DNA of 64,000 nt, from positions 2,726,549 through 2,790,548 of the forward strand of contig NZ_CP012559.1 in assembly GCF_000831645.3 (NCBI RefSeq), read 5' to 3'. Under the pieces are notes generated by a model. It did not search any database and had not been told where the DNA came from. It saw only the letters and a list, made by a program, of their open reading frames with translations. Position 1 is the stretch's first letter, and every line of letters begins with the position of its first letter. Of this stretch, positions 1-7,676 are shown piece by piece. Origin of the DNA: Companilactobacillus heilongjiangensis (GTDB lineage: Bacteria; Bacillota; Bacilli; Lactobacillales; Lactobacillaceae). A program made the translations under genes and the position numbers.

Positions 1-13
1 TCGTTCTTTTAGA

Positions 14-156
14 AGAGAGTGGAGACAAGGGCGGTCAGCTCCCGAGCATTTTCGTTGTTTAGTGAATTGCACGCCGATTTTGCGGGCGATTTACTAAATA
101 ATGAAAAGCGGAAGGAGTTGCCCTGTCGGAACTCGTTTTAGAGCCACTGCATATAT
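14..156 (+). repeat. Family-2 structured repeat, copy a
   Basis: It begins agagagtggagac. The outer stem is made of CAAGGGC and AGCTCC on the left, pairing with GGAG-TT-GCCC-TG on the right. The inner hairpin is built on TTAGTGAAT with ATTTACTAA. The unpaired motifs CGAGCAtt and AAGCGGAA are shared with the copies at 17586, 31462 and 31591. Bases 1-13 resemble the tail of another copy, so a tandem pair may be cut by the window edge. The tail (gccactgcatatataaa) is also shared with the copy ending at 31735. Confidence 0.75.
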
Positions 157-216
157 AAAAAAAACTAGAGTATAAAGAAATCCCAATCCGGGCTTCTAAA
201 TACTCTAGTTTTTTTA
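155..216. terminator. Intrinsic terminator after the family-2 repeat
   Basis: A perfect inverted repeat, AAAAAAACTAGAGTAT with ATACTCTAGTTTTTTT, surrounds a 26-base loop. It has A and T runs on both sides, so it could work in both directions. It separates whatever lies left of the window from the gene at 302. Confidence 0.75.
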
Positions 217-231
217 ATCCCAAACATCTCC

Positions 232-260
232 TTGACTGTAACGCAACGTCATAGTCTAAA
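232..260 (+). promoter_or_regulatory. Candidate sigma-A promoter of the NTF2-like gene
   Basis: A TTGACT -35 box is followed by 17 bases and TCTAAA, a weak -10. It lies between the terminator and the start codon at 302, and no better promoter was seen there. Confidence 0.4.
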
Positions 261-301
261 TTAATAACATAATCAACCAAAACCAAGGGAGATACGAGCA
301 A

Positions 302-721
302 ATGAATAACGAACAAACAAATGAAATTATAACTTTAGAAAAAAACGCCCTAAACAAATGGTTCAAAGGCGATACATCAGGATATCTAAATCTCTGGTCA
401 CAGAAAAACTTTACATATTTTGATAGTTTTATGAATCACCGTGTCGATACATATGCAGAGATTAAAAAGTTTGTTCTCGGAAACGTTGAAGGTAAACTAT
501 TCGCCGATACATACGATTTCAGAGATCCACGAGTACAACTAAACAGCGATACAGCCATTTTGACTTACCAATTATTTGCCGAGACATCATTGAACGATAT
601 GCGTTACAACTGTATTGAAATTTACCAACGTGAAGGCGACGACTGGAAAGTGGTTCATTCAACATGGTCAATCATCCGACCAATGGACGTGAATTTCGAT
701 GCTAAAAAACCTTTAGTCTAA
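302..721 (+). CDS. SnoaL/NTF2-like small protein (DUF4440 type)
   Basis: A 139-residue soluble protein with no signal peptide or membrane segment. Its pattern is that of the NTF2-like cone fold: an N-terminal helix (ITLEKNALNKWFKGD), then strands containing YFDSFMNHRVD, and a C-terminal strand ending in DDWKVVHSTWS, the usual signature of DUF4440/SnoaL-like proteins. These proteins serve as small-molecule binders or isomerases, and the ligand cannot be told here. The start is supported by GGGAG about 9 bases before the ATG. The gene stands alone between a terminator and the convergent LysR gene, whose stop codon follows directly at 722. The family call is fairly safe; the function is open. 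Confidence 0.75.
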   Translation: MNNEQTNEIITLEKNALNKWFKGDTSGYLNLWSQKNFTYFDSFMNHRVDTYAEIKKFVLGNVEGKLFADTYDFRDPRVQLNSDTAILTYQLFAETSLNDMRYNCIEIYQREGDDWKVVHSTWSIIRPMDVNFDAKKPLV

Positions 722-1603
722 TTATTTTCGAAAATTACGTAATATCTCGATACCCTTACGCTGATATTTATTAGGGATGAAACTCTTCCGCATAGCAATT
801 TGAGAATAAGAATACATACGATGTTCATGATTGATATGAATAATTGAAATTCCAGGGATATTTTTAATCCGATTTTCCGGCACAAAAGCAGCACCCATAC
901 CACGTTGGACCAAGCTAATCATCAATTCCATGGTCGTAGAATTATAAATAATATTGGGTTGAAAATCCTCTTTATGACAAGTTTCCAATAGTGCCTCAGT
1001 CGTTAAATAGCCACGCGAACGGGCAATAAAATTGAACTCTCTCAAAGTAGAAATCGGAATATTATCCAGTCCAGCCAAAGGGTCGTCCGATTTAACTATG
1101 ACAACAAATTCGGTAGTTTCCAGCGTTCGTAGATAGTATTTGGGGTCGTTAAAAGGGACGTTCCAAGAATAGACAGCGACATCAACTTTACCGTTAGAAA
1201 GATTTTTCAAAGCCGAAGAAGAGCGGACAAAAGTTGGATCAAGCATGGAAGAAATCCCCGCTTTATAAAATTCCACGACAATATCGGGCATGTAGAATCC
1301 ACCAGCAATACCAGAGAAGGCAATCCGAATTTTCTTGTCGTTAGCGTGTTCGACATCGTGATTCAGACTCTTGATATCACTAATAATTTTTAAACCTTTT
1401 TGATAAAGAATAGTACCCGCAGCAGTAAGTTCAAGCTTACTTTTGCGGTTTTTTTGTGTAATCAGCGGGTCGTTGTACTTTTGAGCTAGACGCTTAATTG
1501 CCGAAGAAATCGTTGGCTGAGTAACTTCATAAAAAGTTGCAGTTTTAGTATAAGAACCCAATTCAATCAGTTTACAAAAATACATTAAATCTCTGTCATT
1601 CAT
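722..1603 (-). CDS. LysR-family transcriptional regulator
   Basis: A 293-residue regulator of normal LysR length. The N-terminal winged helix-turn-helix (about residues 2-60) includes TKTATFYEVTQPTISSAIKR, and a periplasmic-binding-like effector domain follows. I start at 1603 because AAAGGAG lies 6 bases upstream. The frame stays open to 1732, but those extra 43 codons only translate the intergenic repeat at 1631-1808. The gene is divergent from the flavin reductase/transporter pair at 2484-5691 across an 880-base gap, so it may control that pair, with a carboxylate as a possible co-inducer. That link is inferred from position. The repeat lies only 27 bases before the start codon, in the same orientation as the gene. 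Confidence 0.88.
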   Translation of the reverse strand: MNDRDLMYFCKLIELGSYTKTATFYEVTQPTISSAIKRLAQKYNDPLITQKNRKSKLELTAAGTILYQKGLKIISDIKSLNHDVEHANDKKIRIAFSGIAGGFYMPDIVVEFYKAGISSMLDPTFVRSSSALKNLSNGKVDVAVYSWNVPFNDPKYYLRTLETTEFVVIVKSDDPLAGLDNIPISTLREFNFIARSRGYLTTEALLETCHKEDFQPNIIYNSTTMELMISLVQRGMGAAFVPENRIKNIPGISIIHINHEHRMYSYSQIAMRKSFIPNKYQRKGIEILRNFRK

Positions 1604-1630
1604 GGTTTTCTCCTTTGGATTTTGAGGGAT

Positions 1631-1808
1631 GCCGCCGGAGGTTGGAATTAATATAGCCGCTATGGGACCGGCTCGAGCCAAAGTGCGGTCTCGACCCTCG
1701 ATTTTGAACTTCGCAAGGTACGCGAATTTCAAAAGTCGTCCTGTGGTGTAACGGCTAAAGCCGTAACGCCACTTTCACAGCAGGCTATATTAATTCCAAC
1801 CTCCGGCT
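1631..1808 (-). repeat. Family-1 three-hairpin palindromic repeat, copy 1
   Basis: The terminal stem GCCGGAGGTTGGAATTAATAT pairs with its complement at the far end (ATATTAATTCCAACCTCCGGC). Inside are three hairpins. One is GGTGTAACGGC/GCCGTAACGCC. One reads GGGTCGAG/CTCGAGCC on the minus strand. One is built on TTTTGA arms. The family 3-prime end faces the LysR start at 1603. Confidence 0.85.
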
Positions 1809-2250
1809 GGTTTATTTCATTGATTCTTTTGTATTTATTAGATGTTTAATATATCTCAATAATTAAAAGAATCATTTGTATATAAATCAGAATTCTACTT
1901 TGTACATTGCATATAAGTGTAAGAATCCTTGAACTGGCATGGAATTTATCTGAGGCAAACTCCATCTCTCGAAGCCGTCATCTGCACCCACACTTATAAA
2001 TAATATTAATAAGTAGATTTTATTTTATTATAAGTTATGAGTTTCACAAATACAATTAGTCTAGTAATAACAAGGGATATCCATGATATAAAGGAGTATT
2101 TTATTCACAAAGATAAATTAGATATATAAGTAAATCAGGTTTATATTACAAATTATCAGTAGTAACTAAAAGATGGAAATTTGATATAGCCCTCAATGTA
2201 ACAATTTATTTAAATAATCAGAATTCTTTATTGATTTTAAAAAATAAATT
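1809..2250. other. AT-rich spacer between two family-1 repeats
   Basis: A 442-base stretch, strongly AT-rich, between inverted copies 1 and 2. I find no convincing reading frame, RNA or riboswitch. It should hold the promoters of the divergent LysR and flavin-reductase genes unless these lie in the repeats, but no clear -35/-10 pair could be assigned. Confidence 0.5.
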
Positions 2251-2432
2251 AGTCGGAAGGGAAGAGAATATTTACCCGCTGTGGGTGTGGCGTTATGGCT
2301 TTAGCCATTACACCACCGGGCGCGTTTGGAGACTTACCGGTCTTTGGTAAGGCTTCAAACCGAGGTTCGAGACCGTACTGTGGCTCGGGCCGGTCCGCAT
2401 AGCAGGTGAATATTCTCTTCCCTGGAGACGGT
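2251..2432 (+). repeat. Family-1 repeat, copy 2
   Basis: It opens with AGTCGGAAGGGAAGAGAATA and closes with TATTCTCTTCCCTGGAGACGG, which form the terminal stem. The inner hairpins are GTGGCGTTATGGC/GCCATTACACCAC, CTTACC/GGTAAG and GGTTCGAG/CTCGGGCC. It ends 51 bases before the reductase ATG, co-oriented, and so would lie in its 5-prime leader if transcription starts upstream. Confidence 0.88.
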
Positions 2433-2483
2433 CAACTTTCAACTTTTAGTTAGTAATTAAATAAATTAGGGGAGGTTATCGAT

Positions 2484-4262
2484 ATGAACTATCAAGATAA
2501 TCTTAAATGGGATACAAAATATGATGTTGTAGTTATCGGATTCGGTGGTGCTGGAGCCACTGCAGCTAGATTTGCGGCTGATCAAGATGCCAAGGTATTG
2601 TTGATCGACGCCGCACCGGAAGGTAGCGAAGGTGGAAATACTCGCTATGCGGCTGGTGCTTTTGCCACAGCAGTTGATTTTGACAAAGCTAAGGATTATT
2701 ACCTCCAAAGTTTTGCGCCATTCGACCACGACGAAGATACTTTGAATAACTTTGTTAAAGAAATCATGCAATTGCCTGGTTATGCTGAAAAGTATTTTGG
2801 CAAAGAACCTCACAAGTCAGGAATGCACAAACGTAGCGAATATTACGAATTCAAAAATTCTGACGGCATGGTTCACCAGTCAATGACCACACTTTATGAC
2901 GGTAGTTTTTGGAAGTTATTGCACCAAGGTGTTTATGACCGATTGGATAATATTGACGTTTGGTATGAATCGCCAGCTGAACATTTGATTCAAGATCCTA
3001 AGACGCAAACAATTTTGGGTGTCCAAGTTAATCACAAAGGAACACTCAGAAATATCGCTGCTAAAAATGGTGTCGTGATGAGTTCTGGTGGTTATGAAAA
3101 TAATCCAGAAATGGTTCAAAACTTCTTGGGCCGCGGTTCATTAGCTCCAATCGGAACACTTTATAACAAAGGTAAAGGTGTTGATTTAGCCGTTGAAGCG
3201 GGCGCCCGTCTCTGGCATATGTCGAACTTTGATTCCCACGCTTTCTCACTCAATGAAGGTAAGGAACACGAACAATTTGCTTACATGATTCAATGGAAAT
3301 CACTTTTCACAGGTAGTGTCTTTATTGCCGGCGATGATGGTACAAGATATTTGAATGAACAATGTGAAGACCGCCACGGTTACCAATATAATCACGGTGA
3401 TTATGTAATGTTGCCTAACCAAAATCACCCTCATATCGTGATGGATCAAGCAGAATATGAACAACTTCAAAATGATGAATCACCTAAAGCTGGTCAAGTT
3501 AAGAAAGTTATTACGCATGCAATTAAGGCTGATACATTGGCTGAATTAGCTGATAAAATTAACGCTCCAAGATTGGAACAATCCGTAACTGATTTCAATT
3601 TCTTCGTTGACCAAGGTCGTGATTATGTCGCTGACCGTCCCGCTGATACAATGAGAAAATTTGCTAAAGGACCATTTTATGCAATCGCCATTCGTCATAA
3701 TATTTTGCACACACATGGTGGCGCTAGAAGAAATAGCAACTGTGAAGTTTTGGATATGGAAGGTCAAGTTATTCCACATCTTTATGAAGCCGGTGAATTG
3801 GGAGATCCATTCGCTACGAAATATATCGGTGGCAGTTCAGTCGCTGACTTGCTTGTTTCCGGTCGTTTGGCTGGTACTAATGCTGCTAAAGCTAAAGACC
3901 AAGCTCCTGAAATTGATATCATTACTTCAGCTTCCAAAGCAGGTGAAGATTTAAGATCAGATGCCAAGCAAAGTTCCGCAGACTTTGAAGCGGGCGACAA
4001 CCAATATATCGGTATCGCTGAGCAAGGTATGGGCGACTTGCCAATTGCTGTTCGAGTAACGGTTGACGGGGATAAGATGACCGATATCGAAACACTTCAA
4101 CAAGCTGAAACGCCAGATATCGGCGGTAAAGCAATTCCCGTTTTACGTGATGAAATGTTGAAACAAAATACTTATGATGTCGATGTCGTTTCTGGAGCAT
4201 CTGCTACAAGTAAAGGTTTCAAAAATGCTGTTAAAAAAGCTTTAGATCAAAAAAATAAATAG
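2484..4262 (+). CDS. FAD-dependent fumarate-reductase-type flavoprotein with C-terminal FMN-binding domain
   Basis: A 592-residue soluble flavoprotein with no signal peptide. An N-terminal Rossmann FAD site (GFGGAG, residues 19-24, acidic residue in LLID) is followed by the FAD_binding_2 body. Active-site-like stretches are HTHGGARRN and GGSSVADLLVSGR. The C-terminal FMN_bind domain carries SGASATS (about 570-576), the family site for covalent flavin attachment. Related enzymes reduce fumarate, urocanate or other enoates as electron sinks, and the substrate here is not fixed by the sequence. GGGGAGG precedes the ATG. The next gene, 13 bases on, is a dicarboxylate-type transporter, so the pair may import and reduce an unsaturated acid. 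Confidence 0.85.
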   Translation: MNYQDNLKWDTKYDVVVIGFGGAGATAARFAADQDAKVLLIDAAPEGSEGGNTRYAAGAFATAVDFDKAKDYYLQSFAPFDHDEDTLNNFVKEIMQLPGYAEKYFGKEPHKSGMHKRSEYYEFKNSDGMVHQSMTTLYDGSFWKLLHQGVYDRLDNIDVWYESPAEHLIQDPKTQTILGVQVNHKGTLRNIAAKNGVVMSSGGYENNPEMVQNFLGRGSLAPIGTLYNKGKGVDLAVEAGARLWHMSNFDSHAFSLNEGKEHEQFAYMIQWKSLFTGSVFIAGDDGTRYLNEQCEDRHGYQYNHGDYVMLPNQNHPHIVMDQAEYEQLQNDESPKAGQVKKVITHAIKADTLAELADKINAPRLEQSVTDFNFFVDQGRDYVADRPADTMRKFAKGPFYAIAIRHNILHTHGGARRNSNCEVLDMEGQVIPHLYEAGELGDPFATKYIGGSSVADLLVSGRLAGTNAAKAKDQAPEIDIITSASKAGEDLRSDAKQSSADFEAGDNQYIGIAEQGMGDLPIAVRVTVDGDKMTDIETLQQAETPDIGGKAIPVLRDEMLKQNTYDVDVVSGASATSKGFKNAVKKALDQKNK

Positions 4263-4275
4263 GGGGTAGAGGTTC

Positions 4276-5691
4276 ATGTTAGCTAAAGTAAACTATAAAG
4301 GATTTATTTTGCCACTAGTGCTTGGCATTCTCATTTGGCTCTGCACTCCAATTAGACCAGGTGCCATCAGTGTTGAAGCGTGGTATCTGTTCGCAATCTT
4401 CGTTGCAACAATTGTGGCTTGTATCACCAAACCATTGCCAATGACAGCGACAACTTTAATTGCCGTGACAATTGGACTGGTTTTCAAGATTTTTCAAACG
4501 AAAGAAGTTACAGCAGCTTTTGGTAATACGACTGCTTGGCTAGTTGCCATGTGTTTATTCATGTCAGCTGGCTTCATCAATTCTGGATTAGGTAAGCGAA
4601 TTGCTTATATTTTCGTCAAAGCTTTCGGTAAGAAAACTTTGGGCTTGGCATACTCATTGTCAGTTGTTGAAACACTGATGGCGATTGCTATTCCTAGTAA
4701 TATTGCTCGTGTAAACGGAATTATGTATCCAATTATCAACTCACTTTCCAACGAAATGGGTTCAGATCCTAAAAAGGGTACCGAAAGAAAGCTCGGTTCA
4801 TATTTAGTTTTCAACGAATACCAAGTTAATATCGTTACATCAACTATGTTTTTGACAGGATTGGCCGGAAACATGGTGGCGTTGGGAATTGCGAACGCTC
4901 AAGGTATTACAATTTCATGGTTGCAATGGTTCATGGCAGCTATCGTACCAGGTTTGATCTCATTGATATTAGTGCCATTTTTATTATTCAAATTATATCC
5001 ACCCGAGGTCAAAGAAACACCACATGCCAACGGTTGGGCAACCAAGAAACTTGATGAAATGGGCAAAATGTCCGTCTCTGAAAAAATCATGTCTGGTGTC
5101 TTCGTAATCGCATTATTGTTGTGGTTGGTTGGAGCAAAATTTGGCATCGATGCGACAATGGTTGGATTTATTGCCGTTTCAATCCTATTGGTCACCGGAG
5201 TTATCAGCGTCAAAGATATGATGGCTCAAAAAGGTGCTTGGAATTTACTAATCTGGCTATCAATTATCATGTTGATGTCAGCTAAATTAACGACTTTAGG
5301 ATTCTTCCCATGGTTTTCAAAGACACTCGGATCAATGCTACACGGCGTTAACTGGGTTTGGGTATTAGTAATCCTATTCTTGGCTTACTTCTATCTACAC
5401 TATATTTTCCCAAGTATCACAACTCAAATTTCAGCACTCTTGGCCGGATTCCTATCAATCGCCTTGGGCGCCGGAGTACCAAAGTTAATGGCAGGTTTGA
5501 TGTTAGGATTTGCCGGCTCAATTTTCTGTTCAACAACACCATATTCAGCCGGACCAGCAGCGATGCTTTCGACGACAGGTTATGTTAAGTCAAAAGATTG
5601 GTGGAGATTAAGTGCCATCTTTGGTGTTATTTATAATATTATCTGGCTAGGCGGCGGTCTTTTGTGGACTAAAGTTATCGGCTATTGGTAG
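4276..5691 (+). CDS. DASS/SLC13-family anion transporter
   Basis: A 471-residue, highly hydrophobic protein with about 11-12 membrane segments. The order is that of divalent anion:sodium symporters or exchangers (CitT, 2-oxoglutarate/malate translocator). Family-like motifs are FGNTTAWLVAMCLF in the first half and PSNIARVNG near residue 150. Likely substrates are C4-C6 di- or tricarboxylates exchanged or symported at the cytoplasmic membrane. It is transcribed with the flavin reductase 13 bases upstream (GGGGGTAGAGG supplies the ribosome site), which suggests uptake of the acceptor acid, perhaps against the reduced product. Substrate and coupling ion are inference. A family-1 repeat starts 3 bases after the stop. 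Confidence 0.85.
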   Translation: MLAKVNYKGFILPLVLGILIWLCTPIRPGAISVEAWYLFAIFVATIVACITKPLPMTATTLIAVTIGLVFKIFQTKEVTAAFGNTTAWLVAMCLFMSAGFINSGLGKRIAYIFVKAFGKKTLGLAYSLSVVETLMAIAIPSNIARVNGIMYPIINSLSNEMGSDPKKGTERKLGSYLVFNEYQVNIVTSTMFLTGLAGNMVALGIANAQGITISWLQWFMAAIVPGLISLILVPFLLFKLYPPEVKETPHANGWATKKLDEMGKMSVSEKIMSGVFVIALLLWLVGAKFGIDATMVGFIAVSILLVTGVISVKDMMAQKGAWNLLIWLSIIMLMSAKLTTLGFFPWFSKTLGSMLHGVNWVWVLVILFLAYFYLHYIFPSITTQISALLAGFLSIALGAGVPKLMAGLMLGFAGSIFCSTTPYSAGPAAMLSTTGYVKSKDWWRLSAIFGVIYNIIWLGGGLLWTKVIGYW

Positions 5692-5694
5692 GTT

Positions 5695-5875
5695 GACGTC
5701 TCCAGAGCTGAGAGTATTAACCTGCTATGCGGACCGGCCTGAGCCAAGAAGCGGTCTCAGGCCTCGGTTTGAATCCTTGCACAAACCGCAAGTATCCAAA
5801 CACGCCCGGTGGTGTAATGGCTAAAGCCATAACGCCACACCCACAGCTGGTTAATACTCTCAGCTCTTCCGACTA
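5695..5875 (-). repeat. Family-1 repeat, copy 3
   Basis: GACGTCTCCAGAGCTGAGAG at the left and CTCTCAGCTCTTCCGACTA at the right form the terminal stem. It holds the standard GGTGTAATGGC/GCCATAACGCC, tctcaggcctcgg and caaaccgcaag hairpin elements. It begins just after the transporter stop and pairs by position with copy 2 to bracket the two-gene unit. Confidence 0.88.
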
Positions 5876-5891
5876 GTTATTATGAGTAAAC

Positions 5892-5929
5892 AAAAAAATT
5901 CACTTTCCATATAGGGAAGTGAATTTTTT
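5892..5929. terminator. Bidirectional terminator between convergent genes
   Basis: AAATTCACTTTCC and GGGAAGTGAATTT form a stem around ATATA, flanked by A7 and T6. It serves both the left-hand transporter unit and the minus-strand DUF1801 gene that ends at 5948. Confidence 0.8.
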
Positions 5930-5947
5930 GGCACTAAGATACTTTTT

Positions 5948-6274
5948 TTAATTCTCTAAATTCCAGACAGCAATCTTCTGGATTAATTCCGCCGGAATAG
6001 CCGCCTCATCCTTAGGAAACTTCAAAGTAGTTTTCCCACTCAAATAAGGGGCAATTTCCTCTTTGAAATGTTCAATCGGTTTATCAGTGGGGTAAAAGCC
6101 AATATGTTGCTTATTAATTCCAAAGAAGCATATTTGTTTAGGCTGATAAAAACCAACTAATCCGTAAGACAAACGAACCTCAGCATCAGGTAAAACCTCA
6201 GAAATTATTTGATACATTTTTCTAGTTAAAGCTTGATCCTTGGGGTCATCGTGCGTTTGAAGATATTCATCCAT
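5948..6274 (-). CDS. DUF1801 (YdhG-like) family protein
   Basis: A 108-residue soluble protein matching the DUF1801/YdhG fold: MDEYLQT at the start, then RLSYGLVGFYQPKQICFFGINKQHIGFYP, the typical strand pattern, and a C-terminal LKFPKDEAAIP segment seen in most members. Some relatives are called iron chaperones (B. subtilis Fra/YdhG), but the biochemical role is not established for this subgroup. It shares a terminator with the opposing transporter operon and lies 27 bases beyond the small membrane protein on the same strand, probably as its operon partner. Confidence 0.8.
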   Translation of the reverse strand: MDEYLQTHDDPKDQALTRKMYQIISEVLPDAEVRLSYGLVGFYQPKQICFFGINKQHIGFYPTDKPIEHFKEEIAPYLSGKTTLKFPKDEAAIPAELIQKIAVWNLEN

Positions 6275-6301
6275 AAATTTGTCCTCAACTTTTTAATAAT
6301 A

Positions 6302-6499
6302 TTATTTAACTCTAAAGAATTGAACCAGACCATATAATCCGTAACCACCAGCGGCGGCTTGCAGAATGGTCATCATAAAACCAACTTTTTTAAGCGAGAT
6401 ATTAGAATCAAAGTGAATTTCGAATTGTACAAAGGCAATAATTGCCACAGAGAAGATCATAATCAAAATGAACTTCATTCTTTTCTTTAAGTATTCCAT
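6302..6499 (-). CDS. Small two-segment membrane protein, unknown
   Basis: A 65-residue protein with a basic N-terminus (MEYLKKRMK), one membrane segment (FILIMIFSVAIIAFVQF) and a second weaker one (MMTILQAAAGGYGLYGLVQ). I do not recognise a family. The ribosome site is weak (AGAGAG about 7 bases before the ATG), yet the hydrophobic pattern and co-direction with the DUF1801 gene 27 bases downstream support a real gene. A truncated family-1 repeat lies just before its promoter region with its 3-prime end facing the gene. Confidence 0.6.
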   Translation of the reverse strand: MEYLKKRMKFILIMIFSVAIIAFVQFEIHFDSNISLKKVGFMMTILQAAAGGYGLYGLVQFFRVK

Positions 6500-6554
6500 G
6501 TAGGCTCTCTTTCATAGTCATGCAGGATTTTAAAAACTGGTAATTGTTTGATGT

Positions 6555-6640
6555 GGCCGTCTCCAGAGCTGAGAAATGTTAAATGGTTGTTCGTAACAGT
6601 CTGAGCCAAATAGTAGTCTCAAAACTCATCCGGTGATATT
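6555..6640 (-). repeat. Family-1 repeat, truncated copy 4
   Basis: It keeps the gene-facing end (GGCCGTCTCCAGAGCTGAGA) and part of the third hairpin (CTGAGCC with TCTCAAAACTC). The sequence then jumps to the middle (CATCCGGTGATA) and stops, so the distal half is missing. It is more degenerate than the full copies. Confidence 0.7.
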
Positions 6641-6715
6641 GGATTGATTGCTTTTTATAGGAATTTAAATTTTATTTATTATTAGAAGCAAGCGTTACAC
6701 ATGAAACACCCAATA

Positions 6716-6893
6716 AGTCGGAAGGAATGAGAATATTTACCCGCTGTGGGTGTGGCGTTATGGCTTTAGCCATTACACCACCGGGCGAGTTTGGAGACTT
6801 GCCGTACTTTGGCAAGGCTTCAAACCGAGATTCGAGACCTTGGCTCGAATCGGTCCGCATAGCGGGTAAAATATTCTCATTCCTGGAGACGGC
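6716..6893 (+). repeat. Family-1 repeat, copy 5
   Basis: The stem ends are AGTCGGAAGGAATGAGAATA and TATTCTCATTCCTGGAGACGG. The inner stems read CTTGCC/GGCAAG and GATTCGAG/CTCGAATC, which are compensated variants of CTTACC/GGTAAG and GGTTCGAG/CTCGGGCC in copy 2. It precedes the two-component operon and faces it. Confidence 0.88.
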
Positions 6894-6987
6894 CCACCAA
6901 CCAATTAGTAATCTACTTACATCTTATTGTATAATACTAACTAGTTGTAGACTTGTAAATATATGTTCGCTTGTGAGGTTTATTTAA

Positions 6988-7674
6988 ATGAAAATCTTAG
7001 TTGTCGATGATGATAAAGAAATTGTAGAATTACTCAGTATTTATATAAAGAACGAGGGTTACGATCCGGTTTCGGCTAACTCTGGTCAAGAGGCACTAGA
7101 CCAATTGTCTGCTCATAGCGATATAGCGCTGATGGTTTTGGACATTATGATGCCTGGTATCGATGGTATTGAAGTTGTAAAACGTGTTCGCAAGAACTCA
7201 CAAATACCAATTATTATTGTATCGGCTAAAACTACCGATATGGATAAGATTCAAGGTCTGATTACTGGTGCTGACGATTACGTTACCAAGCCATTTAATC
7301 CATTGGAAATTATGGCTCGTATTCGATCATTGCTACGTCGTAGTACCCAACAAACTTCAAAGAATGTTCCTGATAAACTTGAAGTTGGCCCAATTACGAT
7401 TTACAAAGATTCTCATGAAGTTGTGACTGATTCTGGACAAAAGGTTCAGCTCACAGCCTTAGAGTTTGGCGTGCTCTATTTACTTGCTAGTCATCCAAAT
7501 CGTGTCTTTTCAGCAGATGAAATCTTTGAACGTGTTTGGAAACAAGAGAGTGTTGTCTCGGCCAAGACAGTTATGGTACACGTTAGCCATTTAAGAGACA
7601 AACTAGAAGAAGCTACCAACGGTGAAAAAGTTATCGAAACCGTTTGGGGTGTAGGCTACAAAGTGGAGGTTTGA
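6988..7674 (+). CDS. OmpR/VanR-family response regulator
   Basis: A 228-residue regulator. The receiver domain is residues 1-118, with acidic pocket D7-D9, phospho-acceptor D52 (LDIMMPG), switch residue S79 and K101 in the KPF motif. The C-terminal winged-helix DNA-binding domain is about 130-228 (KTVMVHVSHLRDKLE recognition region). The kinase follows with its TTG start 3 bases after this stop, so they form one operon with the D-Ala-D-Ala carboxypeptidase behind. That context points to an envelope-sensing system of VanRS type; the signal is unknown. A TATAAT at 6930-6935 may be its -10 box. Confidence 0.93.
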   Translation: MKILVVDDDKEIVELLSIYIKNEGYDPVSANSGQEALDQLSAHSDIALMVLDIMMPGIDGIEVVKRVRKNSQIPIIIVSAKTTDMDKIQGLITGADDYVTKPFNPLEIMARIRSLLRRSTQQTSKNVPDKLEVGPITIYKDSHEVVTDSGQKVQLTALEFGVLYLLASHPNRVFSADEIFERVWKQESVVSAKTVMVHVSHLRDKLEEATNGEKVIETVWGVGYKVEV

Positions 7675-7676
7675 TT

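Noticed and set aside
59..316. Minus-strand reading frame of 85 codons at the left edge
   Set aside because: It translates the family-2 repeat and the terminator and overlaps the promoter and start of the plus-strand gene at 302. There is no ribosome site and no family pattern.
1604..1732. N-terminal extension of the LysR gene
   Set aside because: The extra 43 codons run through the intergenic repeat copy 1, whereas an AAAGGAG site precedes ATG 1603 and gives the usual LysR length.
1809..2250. Structured RNA or small gene in the LysR/reductase gap
   Set aside because: The sequence is AT-rich without sustained reading frames or strong helices. Nothing could be supported.
2251..2432. Family-1 repeats as tRNA-like genes
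   Set aside because: GGTTCGAGACC resembles a T-arm and there are three hairpins, but there is no 7-base acceptor stem, anticodon arm or CCA geometry, and arm lengths do not fit a tRNA.
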